A stretch of 64,000 nt of DNA from Sphingomonas elodea ATCC 31461 (GCF_000226955.1 NZ_AGFU01000025.1:60234-124233), one strand, 5' to 3'. Counted from the stretch's first letter, positions 51,748-61,797 are shown. Notes: generated by a model not told the origin, from the sequence alone. A program made the numbers and translations.

Positions 51748-52206
51748 TCAAACATAGACCAGCGCGATCCACTCGGCGATCACCGCCGGCTTCTCCTCGC
51801 CCTCGATCTCGAGCCGATAGTCCTGCACCTGTTCCCAGACGCCGGGTTGCCGCTCGACGAACTTCTTCAGCGTGAATCGCCCGCGCACCCGCTTGCCGGA
51901 GCGCACCGGCGTCAGGAACCGGACCTTGTTCCCCCCATAGTTCACACCCATCCGCGCGCCTTCGATTCCCGGCGCATCGGTGCGCGCGGCGAGCATCGGC
52001 ATCAGCGACAGCGAGAGGAAACCATGCGCGATCGTGCCGCCGAACGGCGTTTCCGCCGCGCGCACCGGATCGACATGGAGGAACTGGTGGTCGCCGGTCG
52101 CTTCCGCGAACTGGTCGATCATCGCCTGGGTGACCTCCACCCAGTCCGAGACATGCTCGGTGCCGACCCGTTCGGCCATCTCCTGCGGGGTGACGGTCGC
52201 TGCCAA
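51748..52206 (-). CDS. MaoC-family enoyl-CoA hydratase
   Basis: A 152-aa hot-dog-fold (R)-specific hydratase/dehydratase. The catalytic pair lies in ATGDHQFLHVDP (Asp and His), followed by GGTIAHGFLSLSL. The start is TTG at 52206, supported by GAGAGGA six bases upstream; an internal ATG 27 bases on is the alternative. It may supply (R)-3-hydroxyacyl-CoA for polyester metabolism (inference from the thiolase next door). Confidence 0.88.
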   Translation of the reverse strand: MAATVTPQEMAERVGTEHVSDWVEVTQAMIDQFAEATGDHQFLHVDPVRAAETPFGGTIAHGFLSLSLMPMLAARTDAPGIEGARMGVNYGGNKVRFLTPVRSGKRVRGRFTLKKFVERQPGVWEQVQDYRLEIEGEEKPAVIAEWIALVYV

Positions 52207-52300
52207 GACTATCCTCTCGCGTAATTATCTTTCATAGGCTCGCCATATCTAAGGGGGCCACCGGCCTCCCTGCAAGCTTTAGCCGACCGGAAACTGGAAA

Positions 52301-55270
52301 ATGCCGACTGCCGTACCGTCACACCACCGCGAAATGATGGCCAAGCTGCACCGTGCGGCCGAACCCGATGTTCTAAAACCGCTTCTGGAGCGGGCGCGAC
52401 TCACGCCTGAGTCGCGCGAACGGGTGATGGATCACGCGCTGGCGCTGCTGGCGGACCTGCGCGCGGCGCAGACCCGCGGCTGGGTGAACCAGTTCCTCCA
52501 GGAATACAGGCTGAACTCGTCCGAGGGCGTGGCGCTGCTCAGCCTCGCCGAGGCGTTCCTGCGCGTGCCCGATCCCGAAACCGCCGACCTGCTGATCGCC
52601 GACAAGATCGGCGATGCCGACTGGAAGGCGCATTCGGGCAAGTCGAACTCGGTGCTGGTCAACTCGGCGACCTGGGGCCTGATGCTCGGCCGCGCGCTGG
52701 TCGGTGACGAGAAGACGGGTGCACTTCGCCGCCTGATCTCGCGCGCCGGCGAGCCGTTCGTCCGCCAGGCCGTGGGCGCCGCGATGAAGCGGATGGGCGA
52801 GGTGTTCGTGATGGGCCGCACCATCGACGAGGCGATGAAGCGGATGAAGAAGCCCGAGAACAAGGGCTTCACCGCGAGCTTCGACATGCTGGGCGAGGCC
52901 GCGCGCACCAAGGCCGATGCCGAACGCTATTTCCAGGCCTATTTCGAGGCGATCCGCGCGGTCGGGCGTGATCCCAAGGCGGGCCATTCGATCTCGGTGA
53001 AGCTCTCCGCGCTCCACCCGCGCTACGAGGTCGCGCAGTACGACCGCTGCGTGCCCGAGCTGACCGACATGCTGGCGCAGCTCGCCTCGGAATCGGCGGC
53101 GCAGGGCATCCCGCTCACGGTCGACGCCGAGGAAAGCGAACGGCTGGAGATGAGCCTCGACATCATCGCCTCGGTCGCGCGGCGGCCCGAGCTCAAGGGC
53201 TGGAACGGCTTCGGCATGGCGGTGCAGGCCTATGGCAAGCGCGCGCGTGCGGTGATCGGCTGGGCCGACGATCTCGGCCGGCCGATGCATGTCCGCCTGG
53301 TCAAGGGCGCCTATTGGGATAGCGAGATCAAGCGCACCCAGGTGGAGGGCCTGTCCGACTATCCGCTGTTCACCCGCAAGGCGGCGACCGACGTGTCGTA
53401 CCTCGCCTGCGCGCGCGACATGCTCGCGGCGCGGAACATCGTGCCCGCCTTCGCCAGCCACAATGCGCTGACCGTCGCCACCATCCTCGACTGGGCCGGC
53501 GACAGCCGCGACTTCGAGTTCCAGCGCCTCCACGGCATGGGCGAAGGCCTGTACGAGCGGCTGGTAAACGAGCAGGGCTATCACTGCCGCATCTATGCGC
53601 CGGTGGGCGGGCACCGGGATCTGCTGGCGTACCTCGTCCGCCGACTGCTGGAGAATGGGGCGAATTCCAGCTTCGTTCACCAGCTCGCCGACGAGCAGCT
53701 GAGCGAAGCCGAACTGCTCGCCGATCCGGTGGAGAAGATTGCAGCGGTGGGCGGCACGCGCCACCCGAGCATTCCGCTGCCCGTCGAGCTATTCGGCGCG
53801 TGGAAGAACTCGGGCGGCATCGATCTCGCCGAGCGGACGATCCTCGCGGAGACGGCGATGGCGATCGCGGCAAAGCCCGTGCCCGCCGCCGGTGCGACCG
53901 CGCCGGTCGACGTGCGCGCCGCGATCGACCGCGCTACCGCCGCCTTCCCCGGCTGGGCCGCCACGCCGCTCGCCACGCGCGCCGCGACCCTTGAGCGCCT
54001 CGCCGATCTGCTCGAAGAAAACCGCATCGAACTGATGGCGCTCGCCGTCAAGGAAGCCTTCAAGACCATCCCCGACGCACTCGGCGAGGTCCGCGAGGCG
54101 GCCGATTTCTGCCGTTACTATGCGCTTCAGGCCCGCACCGGCCTCGCCCCGATCACCCTTCCCGGGCCGACGGGCGAGCGCAACGAACTGCGCATGGAAG
54201 GCCGCGGCGTCTGGGCGACGATCGCCCCGTGGAACTTCCCGCTGGCGATCTTCCTCGGCCAGACCGCCGCAGCCTTGGTCGCGGGTAACGCCGTCGTCGC
54301 CAAGCCCGCGCCGCAGACGCCCGAGATCGCCCGCGTCGCCGTGCGCCTCGCGCATCAGGCGGGCGTGCCGGAGGATGCGCTGGTGCTGGTGACCGGCGGG
54401 CCGGAGGTGGGCGCCGCGCTCACCGCCGATCCGCGCATCGCCGGCGTGGCCTTCACCGGATCGACGCCTACCGCCAAGAAGATCGCCGCAGCTTTGCTCG
54501 AAGGCGAGGATCGCCCGCTGGTCCCGCTGATCGCCGAGACCGGCGGCATCAACGCGATGATCGTCGATTCGACCGCGCTGCCCGAGCAGGTGGTGGCCGA
54601 CGTGCTCACCTCCGCCTTCCGCTCGGCCGGCCAGCGCTGCTCGGCACTGCGCCTGCTGCTGCTGCAGGAGGAGATCGCCGAGGGCGTGATCGAGATGCTG
54701 CGCGGCGCGATGGAGCTGCTGATCCTCGGCGACCCCGCCGATCCGCGCACCGATATCGGCCCGGTGATCGACCAGGCGGCGTACGACAAGCTGATGGCCT
54801 ATCGCGACAGCGCCAAGGCCCAGTGGATCAAGACGGTGCCGGTGCCCGCCACCGGCCTGTTCGTGCCGCCGACGATGATCCGCATCGATCGCCCCGAGGA
54901 TCTGACCCGCGAATGGTTCGGGCCGATCCTCCACGTCGCCACCTGGAAGGCGGGCCAGCTTGCCGAGACGGTGGCGCGGGTCAACGCCAAGGGCTTCGGC
55001 CTGACGATGGGCCTGCACAGCCGCATCGCCCGCTCGGCCGAGCTGGTCGAGGCGGAAGCGCGGGTGGGCAATCTCTACATCAACCGCTCGATGATCGGCG
55101 CGGTGGTGGGCTCGCAGCCGTTCGGCGGCGAGGGCCTGTCGGGCACCGGCCCCAAGGCGGGCGGGCCGCACTATCTGCACCGCTTCTGCGCCGAGCGGGC
55201 GGTGTCGGTGGACACGACCAGCGCGGGCGGCAACGCGACGCTGCTCAGCCTGGACGAAGGGGGGATTTGA
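52301..55270 (+). CDS. putA: Bifunctional proline dehydrogenase / P5C dehydrogenase
   Basis: A 989-aa enzyme oxidising proline to glutamate. The FAD proline-dehydrogenase barrel spans about residues 130-450 (KLSALHPRYE, DAEESERLEMSL, VRLVKGAYWD). The aldehyde-dehydrogenase domain covers about 530-980: APWNFPLAIF, AFTGSTPTAKKI, Glu in IAETGGINAMIV and nucleophile Cys780 in GQRCSALR. There is no N-terminal ribbon-helix-helix, so this is the short, non-DNA-binding PutA; regulation must come from elsewhere. Confidence 0.96.
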   Translation: MPTAVPSHHREMMAKLHRAAEPDVLKPLLERARLTPESRERVMDHALALLADLRAAQTRGWVNQFLQEYRLNSSEGVALLSLAEAFLRVPDPETADLLIADKIGDADWKAHSGKSNSVLVNSATWGLMLGRALVGDEKTGALRRLISRAGEPFVRQAVGAAMKRMGEVFVMGRTIDEAMKRMKKPENKGFTASFDMLGEAARTKADAERYFQAYFEAIRAVGRDPKAGHSISVKLSALHPRYEVAQYDRCVPELTDMLAQLASESAAQGIPLTVDAEESERLEMSLDIIASVARRPELKGWNGFGMAVQAYGKRARAVIGWADDLGRPMHVRLVKGAYWDSEIKRTQVEGLSDYPLFTRKAATDVSYLACARDMLAARNIVPAFASHNALTVATILDWAGDSRDFEFQRLHGMGEGLYERLVNEQGYHCRIYAPVGGHRDLLAYLVRRLLENGANSSFVHQLADEQLSEAELLADPVEKIAAVGGTRHPSIPLPVELFGAWKNSGGIDLAERTILAETAMAIAAKPVPAAGATAPVDVRAAIDRATAAFPGWAATPLATRAATLERLADLLEENRIELMALAVKEAFKTIPDALGEVREAADFCRYYALQARTGLAPITLPGPTGERNELRMEGRGVWATIAPWNFPLAIFLGQTAAALVAGNAVVAKPAPQTPEIARVAVRLAHQAGVPEDALVLVTGGPEVGAALTADPRIAGVAFTGSTPTAKKIAAALLEGEDRPLVPLIAETGGINAMIVDSTALPEQVVADVLTSAFRSAGQRCSALRLLLLQEEIAEGVIEMLRGAMELLILGDPADPRTDIGPVIDQAAYDKLMAYRDSAKAQWIKTVPVPATGLFVPPTMIRIDRPEDLTREWFGPILHVATWKAGQLAETVARVNAKGFGLTMGLHSRIARSAELVEAEARVGNLYINRSMIGAVVGSQPFGGEGLSGTGPKAGGPHYLHRFCAERAVSVDTTSAGGNATLLSLDEGGI

Positions 55271-55279
55271 GGGCGTTCA

Positions 55280-55369
55280 CCCTCACCCTTCCCACCGCCG
55301 TCGGCGGCGGGCCCCTTCCCTCTCCCATTGGGAGAGGGAGGGAGGCGCGAAGCGCCGGAAGGGTGAGGG
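55280..55369. repeat. Nested intergenic palindrome
   Basis: Outer arms CCCTCACCCTTCC and GGAAGGGTGAGGG enclose CCCTCTCCC-ATT-GGGAGAGGG and a GC-rich stem. It sits between convergent putA and phaZ genes, where it may also terminate transcription. Confidence 0.7.
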
Positions 55370-55399
55370 CGACCTGAACTGCTATCTTCTAACGCGGGC

Positions 55400-56632
55400 T
55401 CACCCGCCGTGCGTCGCCATCCACTGCTCGACGACCGGCGCGATCCGGTTGCGCCACTTGGAGCCGTTGAAGATACCGTAATGGCCGACACCCTCGGCCA
55501 GATGGTACTGCTTGAACGATTCCGGCAGGTTGGTCGCGATGGTCAGCGCCGCCTTGGTCTGGCCGATGCCGGAGATATCGTCGCGCTCGCCTTCGATCGC
55601 GAGGATGCCGATATCGGTGATCGCGCCCGGATCGACCTTGCGGCCGCGATGCAGCATTTCGCCCTTGGGCAGCGCGTGCGTCTGGAACACGGTGGAGATC
55701 GTCTGCAGGTAGAATTCCGCGGTCATGTCGCAGACCGAGCGATATTCTTCGTAAAACTTCATCGTCGAATCGGCGCTCTCGTCGTCGCCCTGGACGAGAT
55801 GCTTGAACATCTCCCAGTGCGAGATGAGGTGATTGCCGAGATTCATCGTCATGAACCCGGCAAGCTGCAGGAAGCCGGGATATACCTTCCGGCCTGCACC
55901 CGCATAGGTCATCGGCACGGTGGCGATCACGTTCTGCTCGAACCAGCTGAACGGCCGCTCGGTCGCCAGCGTGTTGACGGCGGTGGGCGCTTCGCGGGTG
56001 TCGATCGGGCCGCCCATCATGGTCAGCGTAGCCGGCCGGTTCGGGTGCTTGTCCGCGCTCATCAGCGCGGCGGCGGCGTAGCAGGGTACAGACGGCTGGC
56101 AGACCGCCAGCATGTGCGGCCGCGGATCGCCCTCGGCGCCGATATGGGCAAGGAACTCGATCACGTAATCGACATAGTCGTCGAGGTCGAACTTGCCCTC
56201 GCTGGTCGGCACCAGCTTCGCGTCGCGCCAGTCGGTGATGTACACGTCCGCCACCGGCAGCATCCGCTGCACCGTGCCGCGCAGCAGTGTGGCATAATGG
56301 CCGGACATCGGCGCCACGATCAGCAGCTTCGGGCCGCCCTCCACGCCCTCGCGGACGAACCGCTTGAGCTGGCCGAAGGGCTTGCGCAGCACGATCTCTT
56401 CGTGGACCTCGACGCGGCGGCCGTCGATCTCGGTGAAGTCGAGCGCGAAATCAGGCTTGCCGCGCGGCGCCGAGGCGTGCGCGAACACCTCCAGCGCCGA
56501 AGCCATCACCGGTCCACCGCCGAAATAGGCGAAGGGATTGGCCGGATTGTTGAGCAATCCTGCGCTGAAATTGGCCAAGGCACTTGCCCCGGCGAGCATG
56601 GAACGCTGAATCTCGTAGGCGTCGTACAGCAT
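55400..56632 (-). CDS. phaZ: Intracellular polyhydroxyalkanoate depolymerase
   Basis: A 410-aa PhaZ that mobilises stored PHB. The nucleophile is Cys in LAVCQPSVPCYAAA, as in intracellular depolymerases, with Asp and His late in the sequence (EGERDDISGIGQ, GVGHYGIFNGSKWR). The opening MLYDAYEIQRSMLAGA is family-typical. No signal peptide, consistent with a cytoplasmic granule enzyme. Confidence 0.93.
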   Translation of the reverse strand: MLYDAYEIQRSMLAGASALANFSAGLLNNPANPFAYFGGGPVMASALEVFAHASAPRGKPDFALDFTEIDGRRVEVHEEIVLRKPFGQLKRFVREGVEGGPKLLIVAPMSGHYATLLRGTVQRMLPVADVYITDWRDAKLVPTSEGKFDLDDYVDYVIEFLAHIGAEGDPRPHMLAVCQPSVPCYAAAALMSADKHPNRPATLTMMGGPIDTREAPTAVNTLATERPFSWFEQNVIATVPMTYAGAGRKVYPGFLQLAGFMTMNLGNHLISHWEMFKHLVQGDDESADSTMKFYEEYRSVCDMTAEFYLQTISTVFQTHALPKGEMLHRGRKVDPGAITDIGILAIEGERDDISGIGQTKAALTIATNLPESFKQYHLAEGVGHYGIFNGSKWRNRIAPVVEQWMATHGG

Positions 56633-56787
56633 CTATAATCCTTCCCCGTGCCCCGATCCCTGCAGCGGGGGTTGTCTTACCACCCATATAGACGGGCCCC
56701 TTGTGCGCCGCAATGTCGTAGCTATGCGGAACCGAGACGACCGCAGGTGGTTCCCCTGCCCCGCGAACCGCGCTACGCGCTTCCACC

Positions 56788-58566
56788 ATGGCCGACACGA
56801 CCCCGCCGCCTGCGCCCCGCCGCAAGCTCAGCAGCCTGCTCGTCATCTGGCAGTTCACCCGCCGCTATCCGTTGCAGATCGTCATCGCCTCGATAGCGCT
56901 GGTCACCTCGTCGCTGGCGACACTGTGGATTCCGCGCACGTTCAAGCAGATCGTCGACAACGGCTTCGCCGCCGGTGCGGACACGAGCCGGATCGGGGTC
57001 TATTTCCAGGGCCTGCTCGCCGTGATCCTGGTGCTCTCGATCGCGACGGCAGTGCGCTTCTTCTTTGTCTCCTGGGTGGCGGAACGGACCGTGGCGGACC
57101 TGCGCGTGGCGGTACACCGCAACCTGCTGCGCCTGCCGCCGAAATGGTTCGAGGAAAACCGCCCGTCCGAGATCGCCTCGCGACTCACCTCGGATACCGC
57201 GCTGGTCGAGCAGGTGGTGGGGTCCACCGTCTCGATCGCGCTCCGGAACCTGCTGACCGGCGTGGGCGGCGTGATCTATCTGTTCGTGCTGGCCCCCAAG
57301 ATCGCCGCCTATCTGATCGTCGGCATGCCGCTCACCGTGCTGCCGATCGTCTGGCTGGGCGGGCGGGTGCGCCAATATTCGCGCAACAGCCAGGACCGCG
57401 TGGCCGATATCGGCGCGATCGCCTCCGAAACGCTGGGGGCGATGCGCATCGTCCAGGCCTTCGGGCAGGAGCCCCGCGAGAGCCAGCGCTTCCAGGATGC
57501 GGTGGTGCGCAGCTTCGCCGCCGCGCAGAAGCGATTCGCCCTGCGGGCGGTGATGACAGCATTGGTCATCGGGCTGCTGTTCACCGCGATCACGCTGATC
57601 ATGTGGGATGCGGTGTCGGGCGTCGCCGCCGGCCAGATCACCGGCGGGGCGATCACCGCCTTCGTGATCACCGCCGGTCTCGTCACCGGATCGTTCGGCG
57701 CGCTGACCGAGGTCTATGGCGACCTGCTGCGCGCCTCGGGCGCCGCCAGCCGCCTCGCCGAACTGCTCCAGCAGGAGCCGGACATCGCCCCGCCCGCCCA
57801 CCCGGTCGCGCTGCCCAGCCCGGCCGAGGGTGCGATCGCGTTCGACGCGGTCACCTTCCGCTATCCCACGCGCCCCGAAGTTTCGGCGCTTCAGGATTTC
57901 TCGCTGTTCGTGGCACCCGGCGAGACGGTGGCGGTGGTCGGCCCCTCGGGCGCGGGCAAGTCCACCCTCTTCCAGCTGCTCCAGCGCTTCTACGATCCCG
58001 AAGCGGGCGAGATCCGCATCGACGGCGTCGCCATCCCCAGGGCCGATCCCGCGGAGGTGCGCGCCCGCATGGCGATGGTGCCGCAGGAAACGGTGATCTT
58101 CGCCGCCTCGGCGCGCGACAATCTGCGCTACGGCAATTGGAACGCCAGCGACGACGCGATCTGGGCCGCCGCCGAGGCCGCCAATGCCGCCGAGTTCCTG
58201 CGCGAATTGCCGGACGGGCTCGACACCTTCCTCGGCGAAGGCGGCGCGCGCCTGTCCGGCGGCCAGCGCCAGCGGCTTGCCATCGCCCGCGCGCTGCTCC
58301 GCGACTCGCCGATCCTGCTGCTGGACGAGGCGACCAGCGCGCTCGACGCCGAGAGCGAAAAGCTGGTGCAGGATGCGCTCGAGCGACTGATGCAAGGCCG
58401 CACCACGCTGGTGATCGCGCACCGCCTAGCCACCGTCCGCGCGGCAGGACGGATCATCGTGATGGACGGCGGCCGCATCGTCGAGACCGGCACCCATGCC
58501 GAACTGGTCGCGCTGGGCGGGCTCTACGCCCGGCTGGCAGCCCTGCAGTTCAGCGAAGCGGCCTGA
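56788..58566 (+). CDS. ABC transporter, fused permease and ATPase
   Basis: A 592-aa half-transporter of the exporter (MsbA/LmrA-like) class. Six helices are in residues ~20-310. The ATPase has Walker A GPSGAGKST, Q-loop VPQETVIF, signature LSGGQRQR, Walker B ILLLDEATSALD and H-loop IAHRLATV. It works as a homodimer; the substrate (lipid, drug or peptide) is unknown. It is the divergent neighbour of phaZ. Confidence 0.93.
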   Translation: MADTTPPPAPRRKLSSLLVIWQFTRRYPLQIVIASIALVTSSLATLWIPRTFKQIVDNGFAAGADTSRIGVYFQGLLAVILVLSIATAVRFFFVSWVAERTVADLRVAVHRNLLRLPPKWFEENRPSEIASRLTSDTALVEQVVGSTVSIALRNLLTGVGGVIYLFVLAPKIAAYLIVGMPLTVLPIVWLGGRVRQYSRNSQDRVADIGAIASETLGAMRIVQAFGQEPRESQRFQDAVVRSFAAAQKRFALRAVMTALVIGLLFTAITLIMWDAVSGVAAGQITGGAITAFVITAGLVTGSFGALTEVYGDLLRASGAASRLAELLQQEPDIAPPAHPVALPSPAEGAIAFDAVTFRYPTRPEVSALQDFSLFVAPGETVAVVGPSGAGKSTLFQLLQRFYDPEAGEIRIDGVAIPRADPAEVRARMAMVPQETVIFAASARDNLRYGNWNASDDAIWAAAEAANAAEFLRELPDGLDTFLGEGGARLSGGQRQRLAIARALLRDSPILLLDEATSALDAESEKLVQDALERLMQGRTTLVIAHRLATVRAAGRIIVMDGGRIVETGTHAELVALGGLYARLAALQFSEAA

Positions 58567-60180
58567 TCAGCGTACGGCGAGCATGCTCGCCGCCACCGCC
58601 TCGGCGACCTTGATGCCGTCGATCGCTGCCGAGAGGATGCCGCCGGCATAACCCGCGCCCTCGCCTGCCGGGAACAGCTGCGGGGTGTTGAGGCTCTGGA
58701 AATCCGCCCCGCGCGTGATCCGCAAGGGCGAGGAGGTGCGCGTCTCGACACCCGTCATCACCGCCTCGGGATGGTCGTAGCGGGCGATCTGGCGGCCGAA
58801 CACCGGGAGCGCCTCGCGGAACGCCTCGATCACGAAGCCCGGCAGGCAGGCCGAGAGATCGGTGGGGGTGACGCCCGGCTTGTAGCTCGGCACCACCTGC
58901 CCCAGCGCCGTGGAGGGACGCCCCGCGAGCAGGTCCCCGACCAGCTGGCCGGGCGCATTGTAGTTGGAGCCGCCTGCGATGAAGGCGGCGTCCTCCCATT
59001 TGCGCTGCAGTTCGATGCCGGCGAGCGGCCCGCCCGGATAGTCCCGCGCCGGGTCGATCGCCACGACCAGCCCCGAATTGGCGTTGAATTCGGCGCGCGA
59101 ATATTGGCTCATGCCGTTGGTGACGACGCGGCCCTCCTCGGACGTCGCCGCCACCACGCGCCCGCCCGGGCACATGCAGAAGCTGTAGACGGTGCGACCA
59201 TTGGTGCAGTGGTGCGACAGCGCATAGGCGGCCGCGCCCAGATCGGGATGCTTGGCGCAGTTGCCGAAGCGGGCCTGGTCGATCCAGCTCTGCGGATGCT
59301 CGATCCGCACGCCGATCGAGAAGGGCTTGGCCTCCAGATGCACGCCCATCCGGTGGAGCATCTCGAAGGTCGGACGGGCGCTGTGTCCAACGGCGAGAAC
59401 GACATGATCGGCTTCCAGAAAGCTGCCGTCGTGCAGGTGCAGGCCGCGGATCTTGCGCTGGCCGTCGAGCTCGATCCCGTCGACGCGGGTCTGCCAGCGA
59501 TACTCGCCGCCCAGTTCCTCGATGGTGCGACGCATGCTCTCCACCATCGTCACCAGCCGGAAGGTGCCGATATGCGGATGCGCCTGCCACAGGATGTCGT
59601 CGGGCGCGCCGGCATTCACGAACTCTTCCAGCACCTTGCGGCCGAGGAAGCGCGGATCCTTGACCCGGCAATAGAGCTTGCCGTCGGAGAAGGTCCCCGC
59701 CCCGCCCTCGCCGAACTGGACGTTCGAATCCGGATTGAGCTCGGAGCGGCGCCACAGGCCCCAGGTATCCTTGGTCCGCTCGCGCACGATCTTGCCGCGA
59801 TCGAGGATGATCGGGCGGAAGCCCATCTGCGCGAGGATAAGCCCGGCGAACAGCCCGCACGGCCCCGCGCCGATCACCACCGGGCGCAGGCCCTGCCAGC
59901 CCTCGGGCGCATGGAAGGGCGGGCGATAGGCCATGTCCGGCGTCGGCCGCACGTCCTTGTCGCCAGCGAGCCGCGCCAGCACCTCGGCCTCGTCCGCCAG
60001 ATCGACATCGACCGTATAGACCAGCAGGATCGCGCTCCGCCGCCGGGCATCATTGCCCCGCTTGAACACGGTGAAGCCGCGCACGTCCGCCGCCGCCACG
60101 CCCAGCCGCGCGGCGATCGCGGGCGCGAGCGCTTCGGCGGGGTGGTCGAGGGGCAGGGAAAGTCCGGACAGGCGCAGCAT
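58567..60180 (-). CDS. NAD(P)/FAD-dependent oxidoreductase (COG2509-type)
   Basis: A 537-aa flavoprotein of the uncharacterised FAD-dependent dehydrogenase group. An N-terminal ~90-residue domain precedes the FAD fold VIGAGPCGLFAGLILAQMGF; FGEGGAGTFSDGKL is the hallmark of the group. VLAVGHSARPTF and a C-terminal GEGAGYAGGILSAAIDG motif complete it. Substrate unknown. It is convergent with the ABC transporter gene, with no gap between the stops. Confidence 0.88.
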   Translation of the reverse strand: MLRLSGLSLPLDHPAEALAPAIAARLGVAAADVRGFTVFKRGNDARRRSAILLVYTVDVDLADEAEVLARLAGDKDVRPTPDMAYRPPFHAPEGWQGLRPVVIGAGPCGLFAGLILAQMGFRPIILDRGKIVRERTKDTWGLWRRSELNPDSNVQFGEGGAGTFSDGKLYCRVKDPRFLGRKVLEEFVNAGAPDDILWQAHPHIGTFRLVTMVESMRRTIEELGGEYRWQTRVDGIELDGQRKIRGLHLHDGSFLEADHVVLAVGHSARPTFEMLHRMGVHLEAKPFSIGVRIEHPQSWIDQARFGNCAKHPDLGAAAYALSHHCTNGRTVYSFCMCPGGRVVAATSEEGRVVTNGMSQYSRAEFNANSGLVVAIDPARDYPGGPLAGIELQRKWEDAAFIAGGSNYNAPGQLVGDLLAGRPSTALGQVVPSYKPGVTPTDLSACLPGFVIEAFREALPVFGRQIARYDHPEAVMTGVETRTSSPLRITRGADFQSLNTPQLFPAGEGAGYAGGILSAAIDGIKVAEAVAASMLAVR

Positions 60181-60270
60181 CGAAACGGGGATTCCAGGAG
60201 AGTTCGGGGAGTGGAGTCTCCCCTTAGCCGCAAGGGCCCGTGCGGCAAACCGGGGATTGCTGCGGAGCGC

Positions 60271-60702
60271 TCAGTCGCGCGCCAGCGAGTCGCGCAGCGC
60301 CTGCGCCTCGCGGTTGAGCGCCGCCAGCCGTTCGAGCGACAGATCGGTCTTGTCCAGCACCGCCTCGCCCAGGCAGCCGCATTCCTCGCGGATCCTCAGG
60401 CCATTGTCGGTCAGGAACACCTGCACCTGCCGCTCGTCCTCCGGATTGCGCCGGCGGGTGACCAGCCCGGCCGCTTCTAGCCGCTTCACCAGCGGCGTGA
60501 TCGTGCTCGATTCCAGCGCCAGCCGCTCGCCGATCGCGCCTACTGTGCGGCCATCCTGTTCCCACAGCGCGTGCAGCACCAGATATTGCGGATAGGTGAT
60601 CCCCAGCCGATCGAGGATCGGCTTGTAGACACGCGTGATCGCCATGCTCGCGCTGTAGAGCGAGAAGCAAAGCTGGCCGTCGAGCGGGAGCGGGGCAGGC
60701 AT
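60271..60702 (-). CDS. ohrR: OhrR organic-hydroperoxide-sensing repressor
   Basis: A MarR-family peroxide sensor, 143 aa. Cys12 in [12 protein letters not shown] is at the place of the peroxidatic Cys of Ohr[17 protein letters not shown] and the winged helix [28 protein letters not shown] are typical. Oxidation of the Cys by organic hydroperoxides releases DNA and induces ohr, which lies divergently with palindromes between. Confidence 0.92.
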   Translation of the reverse strand: MPAPLPLDGQLCFSLYSASMAITRVYKPILDRLGITYPQYLVLHALWEQDGRTVGAIGERLALESSTITPLVKRLEAAGLVTRRRNPEDERQVQVFLTDNGLRIREECGCLGEAVLDKTDLSLERLAALNREAQALRDSLARD

Positions 60703-60746
60703 CGTCGAACACTCCTCCCCGCCGGACCGTGGCGGGACAAATCCCA

Positions 60747-60813
60747 TATCGCGATAACGAATCCTCTGGACAAGGCCCGGCACATCCTCTATCTGATCAT
60801 TATCGCGATAATG
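60747..60813. promoter_or_regulatory. OhrR operators and ohr promoter
   Basis: Two TATCGCGATA palindromes (60747-60756 and 60801-60810); the second extends to the 16-bp CATTATCGCGATAATG. For ohr, TGGACA (60767-60772), a 17-base spacer and TATCTG (60790-60795) form a promoter whose start would fall on the second palindrome, giving OhrR direct repression. The first palindrome would serve ohrR. Confidence 0.72.
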
Positions 60814-60842
60814 TTTATCGCATCACTGAAAGGAAACATCCC

Positions 60843-61268
60843 ATGTCGGTCGATGTGAAGTATACCACCAAGGCAACGGCAACCGGCGGTCGGGACGGCA
60901 GCGCGCGTTCGGAAGACGGCGTGCTCGACGTCAAGCTGTCGACCCCGAAGGAACTGGGCGGTGCCGGCGGCGACGGCACCAATCCCGAGCAGCTGTTCGC
61001 GGCGGGCTATTCCGCCTGCTTCATCGGCGCGCTGAAGGCAGTGGGCGCCGGCATGAAGATCAAGGTTCCGGCCGACGTGTCGGTCACCGCAACCGTAGGC
61101 ATCGGCCCGCGTTCGGAAGGCGGCTTCGGCATCACCGCCGATCTGCAGGTCAGCCTGCCGGGCATGGATCGCGAGGAAGCGCAGAAGCTGGTCGACGCGG
61201 CGCACCAGGTCTGCCCCTACTCGAACGCCACCCGCGGCAATGTCGATGTCGGCCTGACGCTGGCCTGA
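60843..61268 (+). CDS. ohr: Organic hydroperoxide resistance protein
   Basis: A 141-aa thiol peroxidase of the Ohr/OsmC family. Catalytic Cys59 is in [10 protein letters not shown] and resolving Cys124 in [12 protein letters not shown]; the conserved Arg lies in [11 protein letters not shown]. It reduces organic and lipid hydroperoxides using lipoyl-dependent donors in known members. AAAGGAAACATCCC upstream is the ribosome-binding site. Confidence 0.96.
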   Translation: MSVDVKYTTKATATGGRDGSARSEDGVLDVKLSTPKELGGAGGDGTNPEQLFAAGYSACFIGALKAVGAGMKIKVPADVSVTATVGIGPRSEGGFGITADLQVSLPGMDREEAQKLVDAAHQVCPYSNATRGNVDVGLTLA

Positions 61269-61282
61269 CGCCCTGCCCTGAA

Positions 61283-61309
61283 GGATCCCGCGGGTTGCCC
61301 GCGGGGTCC
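61283..61309. terminator. Stem-loop after ohr
   Basis: GGATCCCGCGGG pairs with CCCGCGGGGTCC around TTG (one wobble). Shared by convergent genes; no T-run. Confidence 0.6.
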
Positions 61310-61726
61310 TCACACCCTGGTATCGAGCAGGGACCCCATCATCTGGTCCTGCGTGCGGATCACCGAAAGATTGGCGCGATAGGAAAACAGCGCCTTGCGC
61401 TGCTCGCCGTCCTCTTCCGCGAAATCCACCTCGGGCGCCTCGACATTGCCGTCGGCGTCCGCCTGCTCCGCTTCCGGATCGTAGCGCGGTCCCGTGCCCG
61501 GCACGGCCGGCACCGGCTTGGCGGTCACCCCGCCCGAAGCGGCCGCGGCCTGGTAGATGGCGATCGGCTGATAGGCGTGGTTGACCGTCTTTCCGATCGC
61601 GTTCGCCGCCGTCACCGCCTTCGCGGTCTCGCCCGTCGTGTTCGCATTGGCGACGTTCTGCGCACTGACGTTGAGCCGCGCGACGCTGGCCTGGACTCCG
61701 GAAAGGGCGATGTTGGTGGCGATCAT
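61310..61726 (-). CDS. Orphan FlgC-like flagellar rod protein
   Basis: A 138-aa protein with the rod/hook N-terminal signature IALSGVQASVARLNVSAQNVANANT and a C-terminal rod motif (KALFSYRANLSVIRTQDQMMGSLLD). The middle is a short loop unlike full FlgC. No other flagellar gene is nearby. ATG 61726 is chosen because it gives the usual MIATNIALSG opening. It lies downstream of fecR on the same strand. Confidence 0.72.
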   Translation of the reverse strand: MIATNIALSGVQASVARLNVSAQNVANANTTGETAKAVTAANAIGKTVNHAYQPIAIYQAAAASGGVTAKPVPAVPGTGPRYDPEAEQADADGNVEAPEVDFAEEDGEQRKALFSYRANLSVIRTQDQMMGSLLDTRV

Positions 61727-61797
61727 GGCGCTGCTCCAATGCCAGAGGGTCGCACGCACGCCTTGCCAAATGTTTGCCGGACGCGGTTAACGCCCTG

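Noticed and set aside
58771-60480. 569-codon plus-strand open frame opposite the FAD oxidoreductase
   Set aside because: Shadow frame rich in Arg, His and Gly; the opposite strand carries clear flavin-binding motifs.
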